Shown here one piece after another: positions 10,601 to 22,527 of a stretch of DNA of 64,000 bases (its first letter is position 1; each line of letters starts with the position of its first letter). The position numbers were made by a program, and so were the translations under genes. Source of the DNA: Microglena sp. YARC (taxonomy: Eukaryota; Chlorophyta; Chlorophyceae; Chlamydomonadales; Chlamydomonadaceae); contig CM039464.1 in NCBI GenBank assembly GCA_022414725.1, forward strand, positions 46,653,957 to 46,717,956. Reading direction: 5' to 3'. Below the pieces are notes generated by a model. It worked only from the letters and a program-made list of their open reading frames with translations. It was not told the DNA's origin and ran no database searches.

Positions 10601-13600
10601 TGTATTGTGTCATGCATCCGCAAATGATGAGCACACCCCACTGTAACCATTCCCCAGTGCAAGCGAACGTGAAGGTTCCTCCAACCTCACTCCCCGTGGC
10701 AAGGCGTAATAATTTCAATTTACAATTTAGTATACCCCCACTATGTGTGTGCCCATCTTCCAAAGCCTCCATTTCCTTCTCTGCTATGTCCTTGCCGTCC
10801 TATATAGGTAGGGACCGGCAAATCGTATGATGTTGATCAAAGGTGAGTATGATATCATTTGATATCATACAAATTGCATCATATGATATTGTTTATAAAT
10901 GGTAACTTTGGCCTAGTCAGACTACCGGCATCATATGATATCATATGATATCATATCGCCGTTCCCTATACATAGGTGCACATACAGTACTTCAACTACA
11001 GCATTATGAGGTCAAAGGGGAGGGGTGGAGAGGGGTGGGGAGGAGAGGGGAGGGGAGGGATGGTGTGGTGTGGGTCGAGTCATGTCGGGTCGGGCTAGGT
11101 TGGGGGTTGCTGTGTGTGTTTGTTGGTGTGTGTGTATGTATGTTTGTGTGTTAATATATATAGGCTATCCAGGAGTTCAAGAATACAAGTCCTAAGCGCG
11201 TGTCGCAAGCGACACGGAAAAGCGCTTTTGCAGTGACGGGCAGGGGGAAGGGGGCGGAGGGCAAGGCTGCAATTTACAGTACACGTGCAGTACAATGGAA
11301 GAGAACAGTACCTCATTGCCATCACGACATTGTCACACTCTCCACTGGGTCTCTAAAATGTGTCATTGTAAACAAGAATTGTTACAAGGTTCTATACGCC
11401 AGGTTTGGCGTGTAACCGTCTGCACATTGCAGCGAACAATAACCCCCCGTGCGAGGACCACGGAAACCAGGGATTTCTAGTGCACATGTCTTGGCGCAGA
11501 TTCAAACCGTGAACTCCTCCGGTTGTGGTGACCATTATATCCCGTTCACCACTCGGGGTCATGTCATTGTAATGGAAGCATCATCATGCTTTGTCCTAGT
11601 TTTCCTGTATAGGTGGGGATTTGCAACTAATTAAAGTGTTTGGAAAACTAATATTAACTAATATTATTATTGTGTCACACTGTGTCACAATAACATTAGT
11701 TTTCAAATGAATTCAAAATTCTGGTGAGACGGCTCGTCAGTCTAATATTAACTAACATCCACTCATATGATTCATTCACTAATATTAATAGGGAGCGGCA
11801 AATAGGTCTATGTGGGCCCAGCCGATAGATCTATATAGGTCTATATAGGGCAATATTGATTTATATCTGGCCTATCGGTACACCAAGGAGGCCTCTGAAA
11901 AATCTGGTATTTATTTTACATGTCCTGTGCTGCATTTCAGGGTGCCCTGCACCTTCAAAAAAAATAAAAGATTTTTTCTAACATCAAAAACCACTTGTGT
12001 CGCTTGTTACTGGCGCGGTCGCGCACTCAACCCAACTACGTAGCCTCCAAACCAACCCAGGCCCAGCACCCCCCTACTCCCATCAACACAATCATCAGTT
12101 CATCACCATCAGCAATCCAGAATGCCTTTTAAGAGTCTTTAAACTGTCTAATTTGTTTACTTTTACTCGGTCACAGTGTGATCCTTGGTATACGTGGGTA
12201 TCGCACGGGGGGGTGGGGGGGCTGGAATTTAAAGACGGTAGACAACCTAGAGTTGGCTGAAAACCATGTCACAATCCAAGCTTGAATACATCATCATGGG
12301 CATCATCACGAGCACTTTGTGCTGTCGCCCTGAATCCCTCAAGCTCTATCATTTAGGAGCAGCATGCGTTGTTAATCCTCTTGAAGGGTGTCTGCGTGGT
12401 GTACAAAAAGTTCGCAAAGTCCTTCTCGAATGCATCACGCTGCTTTACTCAGCCGTTATCAGCCTACCTTTTGCGACCCCAAGTGGTCTTTTCTGTCTAG
12501 TGTTCTTAGAAGGGCTGTCCAAGTCCAGTTCCACAATGCACCCTTTGTCGGCTAATGTTGTTAGGGCTGACGCCAATGTCACAAGCACGACAAAACAAAT
12601 GGCCAGCTCCATCTTCGGCAATTCGCGCATCGAAGAGATTTTTCCATGCGGAAGTCACTGGTAACTTCTGGAGAATCGTCCAGACGGCTGAAGGCAGCAT
12701 TAGCTCCCTCTTATACTTCTGTAAGCCGTCAGTATTCAGTAGGCTGTTTGCCGGCTTCGTTCAGTGATACGAAAGCGAATAATACAAAAGCGAATCGCAA
12801 GAGGAAGGAAGCTCAGACGGTGTGTGTATGCACGAATCATACTGATATAGACCTATCTGGTCGAGGGGGGGCGTCGGACAAGGGAAATCGATAGATCTAT
12901 CGCCGTCGCGAAGATAGACCTATATAGGTCTATATAGACAATATATCTATATAGACCTATCGGTCTTTTGCCTCTCCCTAAATATTAACTAACTTAGCCT
13001 TTTCTTATATATAGGCCATTGAGGAGTACAAGAAGAAGAAGAAGGACACGCCAAGCGCAAGCATCTCAGCACTGTCAACTCCCAGCCCATCCACATATGA
13101 GGCTCCTCTGTGGAGTGGAGTGCCTGAAGGGTGAGATGAGCCCGAAGTTGTTTTTGCAATCTTATCTCGTCACTAACAGGACCATTGAATATAAGTTTAG
13201 ATATGATGAACATAGATATTAATATGTATTCATTTATATCTATGTATAAATATATATGTCCATCGTATCTATGCTTCTATATATATATATATTTATTTAT
13301 TTATTTATTTATTCGTATGCTGCTTACCTTGCATGCTGCTAGCCCCCCTATATATACATATATGTTTTATTCATTCATATGCTGCTTACCTTGCATGCTG
13401 CTAGTCCCCCTATATATTTATTTATATATATTTATTTATTTGTTTATTTATTTATTTATATGCTGTTTACCTTGCATGCTGCTAGTCCCCCTATATTTTG
13501 TTTTTTTGTTTTTTAATATGTTGTTTAACTTGCATGCTTTTAGTCCCCCTGGAGGGTTGTAGCAATATGAAGCTCCTCTTTAGAGTGGAGTGCCTGAAGG

Positions 13601-13691
13601 GTGAGATGAGCCCGTAACGTTTTTTAATCTTTATCTATCTTGCCACTGACAGTACCATCGAAAATAGGTGTAGATATGATAAATAAATAAG

Positions 13692-13742
<51 letters not shown>

Positions 13743-16700
13743 ATCAGTGTAGATGTGATAAATAATTAAATAAATAAAAGTATACATGATGGGCATTGTC
13801 TACATACTGCTCTTTTTTTCATGCGACGCGTCGCAAATCCAGCGACTGGGGGCGACCCCAGTGCAACGCTGGAGGATAGGGGGGGCATTTCTAACTAGTT
13901 TAGCCGGACCCATGCGTTGCCATGCAGCGATGGAATGGCGACACGATACAAACACGCATGCTTTGGTACTGCTTTGGTACTGCTTTGCAGGGTACCATAC
14001 ACCCAAGAGGTTCTGAAAATCACACATGCTTTGGTACTGCTTTGCAGGGTACCATACACCCTAGAGATTCTGAAAAACGGAGCCATCGTAGACAACAGCA
14101 AGGTTGCCGAGAAGAGTTTTTACACCTTTGGACGTGCAGTCACGGCAGACGTAGTAATCGAGCATCCATCCTCATCCAGGTTGCATGCTGTGCTGCAGTA
14201 CAACGGTGACACGAAGGTAAGTCTCATCTAGGTTGCATGCAGTGCTGCAGTACAATGGTGACACGAAGGTAAGTCTCATCTAGGTTGCATGCAGTGCTGC
14301 AGTACAATGGTGACACGAAGGTAAGTCTCATCTAGGTTGCATGCAGTGCTGCAGTACAACGGTGACACGAAGGCTAGTCTCATCCAGGTTGCATGCAGTG
14401 CTGCAGTACAACGGTGACACGAAGGTAAGTCTCACCAATGAGGACAAGTGATATGCAGCGTCGCAGACAACGTCAAAAATTGGCGGAGAGGTGTTCTGGA
14501 CGGAGCGGCAGGTGGCAACGGAAGCGAGTTAGTTACGAGACCGTTGGCTGACGTGTCAGGCTTCATCTCGGTCAGACGGTCGGACGGACAAATGGGTAAC
14601 CCTGGGGGCTCCCGCTCCCCTGAAGGGGGGGGTCCGCCAAAAACGTGGTGATCGATAGGAGAACGTGAGGATCGTTATCCGTTACACTTCACCCCTCTTT
14701 CGAAAGACCGACGCCCACTGTCGTGGTGATCGATAGGGGAACGTGAGGATCGTTATCCGTCACACTTCACCCCTTTTTCGAAAGACCGACGCCCACTGTC
14801 GTGGTGATCGATAGGGGAACGTGAGGATCGTTATCCGTCACACTTCACCCCTCTTTCGAAAGACCGACGCCCACTGTCGTGGTGATCGATAGGGGAACGT
14901 GAGGATCGTTATCCGACACACTTCACCCCTCTTTCGAAAGACCGACGCCCACTGTCCTGGTGATCGATAGGGGAACGTGAGGATCGTTATCCGTTACAGT
15001 AAGTGATTCAAGAGTGAATCAAGCCCTGGCTATATGGTATAGTACTACCTAGCATCAGACGGGTCTGAGGTTCGAGCCCTGGCCAGGCTCACAATTTTCA
15101 TTTCAGACTTGCCGCCTTGGAAGAGGGAGAGAACTTCCCTCCGTGCTGTCGCGCGGCAGTCCAAGCTCGGACGCAGAGGGTCTGCGAAACCAAATGAACC
15201 CAGCGAAACCAAATGAACCCAACATGGTAGCCATTCTCCAGTATGTACGGTACATGCATGCAAACGGGAGGGGTTCCCTCAATCTCACGTCTTGTAGCAG
15301 CTCATACTAATGTTACATTTTTTATTTTTGAGTGTGATTCGAGAGTGTGATTCAAGAGAAAAACGGTTTTTTCTTGTGATTGAATTTCTCTGAGTTTCTG
15401 CCGGAAGCTTTCATATATGACAGCACAAGCACATAATTACGGAATTCTTTAGTTAATTCCCATGTGAATTTCTATGTGAATTTCTCTTCTTCTGTAGGAA
15501 GCTTTCATGTATGACAGCACAAGCACATAATGATAGAATTCGATAATTACTTCCCTTGTGAATTTCTCTGTTTCTGCAGGAAGCTTTCATATCTGATAGC
15601 ACAAGCACATAATGACAGAATTCTACAATTAATCAATTCCCTTGTGAATTTCTATGTCAACGTCTCTTTTTCTGCAGGAAGCTTTCATATATGACAGCAC
15701 AAGCACATCATGATAGAATTCTATAATCAATTCCCTTGTGAATTTCTATGTGAATTTCTATGTTTCTGCAGGAAGCTTTCATATATGACAGCCCAAGCAC
15801 ATAATGATATAATTATACTATTTATAAATTCCCTTGTGAATTTCTTTGTAAATTTAAATGTGAATTCCTGTGTGAATTTCTCCGTTTCTGCAGGAAGCTT
15901 TCATATATCATTGCACAAGCACATAATGATATAATTCTACAATTAATTCCCTTGTGGATTTCTATGTGAGTTTCTATGTGGATGTCTCTGTTTCTGCAGA
16001 AAGCTTTCATATATGATAGCACAAGCACATAATGATAGAATTCTATAATTAATTCCCTTCGAATTTCTATGTAAATTTCTATGTGAATTTCTCTGTTTCT
16101 GCAGGAAGCTTTCATATCTGATAGCACAAGCACATAATGATAGAATTCTACAATTTATTAATTCCCTTGTGGATTTCTGTGTACATTTCTATGTGAATTT
16201 CTCTGTTTGTGCAGGAAGCTTTCATTTATGACAACACAAGCACATAATGATAGAATTATATAATTAATTCTCATGTGAATTTCTATGCGAATGTCTCTGT
16301 TTCTGCAGGAAGCTTATGTATATGATGCACAAGCACATCATGATATAATGTATAATGGTATGATGCACAAGCACATAATGATGTAATTATACTGTTTACT
16401 AATTCCCTTGTGAATTTCTGTGTAAATTTGTATGTGAATTACTATGTGAATTCTCCGTTTCTGCAGGAAGCTTTCATTTCTGACTACACAATAACATAAT
16501 TATAGAATTCTATAATTAATTCTCTCGTGAATTTCTATGTACATTTCTATGTGAATTTCGCTGTTTCTGCAGGTAGCTTTCGTTATGACAGCACAAGCAC
16601 ATAATGATAGAATTCTACAATCAATCAATTCCCTTGTGGATTTCTATGTACATTTCTATGTGAATTTCTCTGTTTCTGCAGGAAGCTTTCATTTATGACT

Positions 16701-19700
16701 ACACAAGAACATAATGATAGAATTCTATAATTAATTCCGTTGTGAATTTCTATGTGAATTTCTCTGTTTCTGCAGGAAGCTTTCATTTATGACTACACAA
16801 GAACATAAGGATAGAATTCTATAATTAATTCTGTTGTGAATTTCTATGTGAATTTCTCTGTTTCTGCAGGAAGCTTGTGTACATGACAGCACAAGCACAT
16901 AATGATATAATTCTTCTTTTTATTAATTCCCTTGTGAACCTCTAGGTAAATTTGTTTGTGAATTCCTGTGTGAATTTCTCTGTTTCTGCATGGAAGCTTT
17001 CATATATGACAACACAAGCACGTAATGATATATTTCTACTATTTATTAATTCCCTTGTGGATTTCTATGTGAGTTTCTATGTGAATTTCTCTGTTTCTGC
17101 AGGAAGCTTTCATATATGATAGCACAAGCACATAATGATTGAATTCTATAATTAATTACCTTGTGAATTTCTATGTAAATTTCTATGTGAATTTCTCTGT
17201 TTCTGCAGGAAGCTTTCATATATGATAGCACAAGCACATAATGATTGAATTCTATAATTAATTACCTTGTGAATTTCTATGTAAATTTCTATGTGAATTT
17301 CTCTGTTTCTGCAAGAAGCTTTCATCTACGACAACACAAGCACATAATGATAGAATTCTACCATTTATTAATTCCCTTTTGAATTTCTGTGTACTTTTCT
17401 ATGCGAATTTCTATGTGAATTCCTGTGTGAATTTCTATGTTTCTGAAGGAAGCTTTCATCTATGACAACAAGAGTACATAATGATAGAATTCTGTAATGA
17501 ATTCCCTTGTGAATTAATACGTGAATTTATATGTGAATTTATATGTGAATTTATACGTGAATTTATACTTGAATTTATATGTGAATTTATACGTGAATTT
17601 ATATGTTTCTGCAGGAAGCTTTCATCTATGACAACAAGAGTACCCACGGAACCTTTTTGAACAAGAAGAGAATAGTCCCTCTTGTCCATGTCCCTTTGCG
17701 TGTTGGAGACACAATCAAGCTTGGCGAGGTGAGTGGCTTTTTTTCTTTTTGCCCATTTGCCACCCCTACCTCCTCCCCACCCCCACCACTACCACCCACA
17801 AGCCTCTGCGCCCCCAACACATCTGTAGCCTCCACCCCTGCGCTGCTTCTAGATGAAGTGCTGCCCCCACCCCTACCTCCTCCCCACCCCCACCACTACC
17901 ACCCACAAGCCTCAGTGCCCCCAACACACCTGTAGCCTCATGAGCAGTGTGGACATGTGTTGCACTCGTGTTACTCTGCGTGTACGAGACACAAGCATGC
18001 TTGGGGAGGTGAGTGGGCATGAGCAGTGTGGACCAGGGTACTACAAAGCGCGCGCAGCAGCGCGATTTCGTGCATGCTTTTTGAGTCCCTCAGCGCGTTT
18101 CGCGCAGTTTTTTCAACCCCTTGTGGGCCCAGCGTGCAGTTTTTGCACCTGTTTGCACCACAAAGCGCCGACCAATTTGACAAAATGTAGTACCCTGGTG
18201 TGGACATGCATTGCACTCGTGTTCCTCTGCGTGTTGGAGACACTAACAAGTTTGGCGTGGTGAGTGGGCATGAGCAGTGTGAACACGCACAAAAACAAAT
18301 ACAGTGGTAAGTGGGCATGAGCAGTGTGGGCATGTATTGCACTCGTGTTCCTCTGCGTGTTGGAGACACTAACAAGTTTGGCGAGTTCAGTGGGCATAAG
18401 CAGTGTGGACACGCACACAAACAAATACAGTGGTGAGTGGGCATGAGCAGTGTGGGCATGTCATGCACTCGTGTTCCTCAGTGTTGGAGAAACAAACAAG
18501 TTTGGCGAGGTGAATGGGCATGAGCGGTTTGGACATGCATTGCACTCGTGTTCCTCTGTGTGCTGGAGACACAAGCAAGTTGGTCGGCCCCCTATAGGGG
18601 GACAGACCTATGCGATACTTCCGCGAAATGGTGCTGTTTCTCAAATTTCCCAAGAACGCCGGTCAAATCAGCCGGTTAAATTGACTTCTTTCGCATGGGA
18701 ATCGACCCGTGTTATTATAATTTCTCTGAGGGCACTTATTCACGTACGGATCTCAGGGCTGCGGAATTCCAAAGTCGCAAAGCAAGTTGAGTAGTCGCAA
18801 AGCAAGTTGAATAGTCGCGACACCAGTACATGTAAAGCCTCGCACGTCCAGTAGTCGCAAACCAGTTTGGATAGTCTGAAAGCAAGTTCAATATCCGCAA
18901 AGCAACTCCAATGGTCGAAGAGCAACTTCGCTTCTCAACTTCCTTGGGAGTTACTGTACCTGCGGCAAAATGGTGCACTTTGGGAAAACCAACCTGCTGT
19001 CGAAAGCTTGCCCCGGAGAGCACTTCTTCGCGTACGGATCTCAGGGTTGCGGACTGTAGGCGCGGAATTTTCCTTTGTCGTTTCCCTCCTGCCCTGTGGA
19101 CTCAATCTAGGGACCTGGAGTATGTCCAACACAACAGCTGACTAACAAGCTCTCATACATCGTAGACAGTGAAGACACACGGAAACCATGTTCCACATCC
19201 ATCAGAAACAGCCCAAGAAAGAAGGCATCCGCCTCAACTGCATTCACACACCTGCTATTGAAATTGAAATTGAAATTGAAATTGAAATTGTTACATCCGT
19301 GTACACACCTGCTACAATAAATGACGTTTACATGACGGCTCTCTCACAGTTCTCCAAGTTCTGCAAGTAAAAGCATACCATTGGATGCCAAGCCTAGACA
19401 TAAAACATAACATGATAATCTACGTTACATATTTCAAACGATCAAGTTGTTGGCAATTGCAATTAGCAAATGTATCTCGCTGAACGTCGTTTCACACTGG
19501 CATACCCACGTGGACAACTTTGTAATATTGTTCAACATTCAACAACAAATTTAACAATCATAGACAACTGAACTACAAACCCAGAAGATATCGTGAACCA
19601 TACCCCACACCCGGGGCCGACCTCCAGGGGACCCGCCAGGGCACCCTACTATTTGGCGATGTGAGTGGGCATGAGCAGTGTGGACACGCACAAAAACAAA

Positions 19701-20091
19701 TACAGTGGTGAGTGGGCATGAGCAGTGGGGACATGTATTGCTCTCGTGTTCCTCTGCATGCTGGAGACACAATCAAGTTTGGCGAGGTGAGTGGCACTTT
19801 TTGGCGGAGCTCCCCCCTATAGGAGGCGGGAGCCCCCAGGGTTACCCATTGTCCGTTTGTGTGACCGTAAAATTGAAGCCTGACACGACAGCCAACTGTC
19901 TCATAACTAACTGGATTCGGTCAGCTCCAGTCTGTTGCCACATGTCATTCCGTTGCCAACTCACTCCGCCAATTTTCCGCGTCGCTTGCGACGCTGCACA
20001 GGACTTGTTTCTTTTTGAAAACGCCTTGCTATCGCTATACCCCCCCCCCCCACACACACACACCACACACACACCCACACACACACACACG

Positions 20092-20130
<39 letters not shown>

Positions 20131-22491
20131 ACACACACACACCACACACACCACCACACACCCTACCCCCCACTCCACCCCACTCTACCCCCCACCATAC
20201 AACAGAGCTCATGCATCTAGCTATTTGGAGGGCCCAGTGACCTGATGCCTGAAGAGGGGCTGAACCAACCACAACGCTGTTACTACCTCTCTTACCTCAC
20301 TACCTCTACTACCGACACGCCCTCCACCCCAATCCCTACCCTACAACAGAGCTCCTGCATCTACCTATTTGGAGGGCCCAGCGATCTAATGCCTTAAGAG
20401 GGGCTGAACCAACCACAACGCTGTCACTACCTCTACCATCTCACTACCTCTACTACAGGCATGCCCTCCAACCCACCCCCCACCCTACCCCCCAACCACA
20501 ACAGAGCTCACGCATCTACCTATTTGGAGGACCCAGCGACCCGATGCCCGAGGATGGGCTGAACCGTGAAGCGCTGTCACTGCTTTTACCACCTCAATAC
20601 CTTGACTACTGACATGCCCCCCACCCCACCCACCCACCCACGCTACCACCCACCCACCCCACAACAGAGCTCGCGCATCTACCTATTTGGAGGGCCCAGC
20701 GACCCGATGCCCGAGGATGGGCTAAACCGTGAAGCGCTGTCACTACCTTTACCATATCACTACCTGTACTACTGACATGCCCCCCACCCCACCCACCCAC
20801 CCACCCACCCTACCCCCCACCCTACAACAGAGCTCGCGCATCTACCTATTTGGAGGGCCCAGCGAACTAATGCCTGAAGAGGGACTGAACCGAGCTCAGC
20901 GCCGTCAACTTCAGTCCCTTGAATATGCCAAGGCGATGGAGGCAAAAGAAAAGAAGGTAGCGCATGCTCAGATGGCTAAGGCCCTTCGTGGTGGTGATGG
21001 TGCCTCTTGGGGAATGGAGGATGAGTACGACGAAGCCGACCCAGATCTTGAGAATGTGAATTGGCGCTCTTTTCTGTCTAGCAATAAGTTGACTGACAAG
21101 CAGCAGAAGCAGGCAGAGAAGATAAGGTGTGGGTCAAAAGGGGGGGGGGGGGGGGGGGGATGGTCATGCTCTCCGTGGTGGTGATGGTGCCTCTTGGGGA
21201 ATGAAGGGTGCGTACGATGAAGCCGACCCAGATCTTGAAAATGTGAATTGGCGCTCTTTTCTGTCTAGCAATAAGTTGACTGACAAGCAGCAGAAGCAAG
21301 CGGAGAGATAAGGAGTGGGTCAAAAGGAGAGGGAGGATGAGAGGGGGAGGGAGAGGGGGAGGGAGGGGGAAGAGAGAGGGGGGGGGGGGAGGGATGGGGG
21401 AGGAGAGGGAGGGGGGGGAGGGGGGGGAGGGAGAGAGAGGGAAGGGGGGAGGAGAGGTGTGGGTCAAAAGGAGAGGGAGGGAGGGAGGGAAGAAGAGGGG
21501 GGAGGGGGAGAGGGGTGTGTGTTGTCAGGTTAAATGGGGGAGGGGGAGGGGTCGTGTGTGTTATGTGTGTGTGTGTATGTGTGTGTGTGTGTGTGTGTGG
21601 GGGGGGGGGGGGGGTATGTGTGATGGTCATGCTCTCCCTGGTGGTGATGATGCCTCTTGGGTTAATGTATATCTTTTCTGTCTAGCAATAAGTTGACTGA
21701 CAAGCAGCAGAAGCAGGCAGAGAAGATAAGGTGTGGACAAAAGGAGAGTGAGCGGGAGGGGGGGGAGGGGGGGGGGGGGGGGGGGGGGGGGCGTATGTCG
21801 AGTGATAGGGGGAGAAGGTTAGGGTCATGTGTATGTGTGTGTATGGGGGGGGGGGGGGGGGGGGGGGGGGGGTCATGCTCTCCGTGGTGGTGATGGTGCC
21901 TCTTGGGGAATGAAGGGTGCGTGCGATGAAGCCGACCAGATCTTGAGAATGTGAATTGGCGCTCTTTTTCTGTCTAGCAATAAGTTGACTGACAAGCAGC
22001 AGAAGCAGGCAGAGAAGATAAGGCGTGGGACAAAAGGGGAGGGAGGGGGAGAGGGGTGGGGGTGGGGGTATGTGTGATGATCATGCTCTCCGTGGTAGTG
22101 ATGATTCCTCTTTGGTTAATGTATGAATGCGTTAATGAAGGTGTTAATGAAATAAGTAATTGATGAATTATAATCAATGGCTGAGTCATTGCATTAATTG
22201 ATGAATTATAATCAATGGCTGAGTCATTGCATTAATTGATGAATTATAATCAATGGCTGAGTCATTGCATTAATTGATGAATTATAATCAATGGCTGAGT
22301 CATTGCATGAATTGATGAATGATAATCAATGGCTGAGTCATTGCATTAATTATTTATAATCAGTGGCTGAGTCATTTTATTAACGAATGAATGAATATTA
22401 AGCAGTGGCTGAGTCATTGCATTAATTAATGCGTTACAGAATGAATGAATTAATGATTGGATGGATCACCCTGTTCCAGATCTGGGCCGGC

Positions 22492-22527
<36 letters not shown>

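Larger units (their letters stand above)
11610..13009. mobile_element. family E MITE, interrupted by the 1.19-kb hAT element
   Basis: Sequence at about 11610-11788 and 12981-13009 together resembles the 186-bp element at 27011-27196, with the same order of TTAACTAA blocks, TCTGGTGA.ACGGCT and final AACTAA.TAGCCTTTTC. Its end lies 5 bp before exon 3. No clear target duplication remains. Confidence 0.65.
17729..20830 (+). repeat. intron 5: donor copies, acceptor copies and inserted elements
   Basis: Copies of GTTGGAGACAC...GGCGAGGTGAGTGG lie near 17985, 18235, 18360, 18485, 18560 and 19760, most with an intact GTGAGTGG. Copies of ACAACAGAGCTC.CGCATCTA and TTTGGAGGGCCCAGCGA lie near 20201, 20344, 20500 and 20662. 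Between them are family C, L, M and G repeats and C-rich runs (20040-20130). Confidence 0.9.

Noticed and set aside
12266..12664. Plus-strand 132-codon frame
   Set aside because: It overlaps the BED-like minus frame inside a mobile element and shows no motif.
14217..17614. CRISPR-like array in intron 4
   Set aside because: Units vary in length, the spacers are AT-rich relatives of one another, and the context is a eukaryotic intron.
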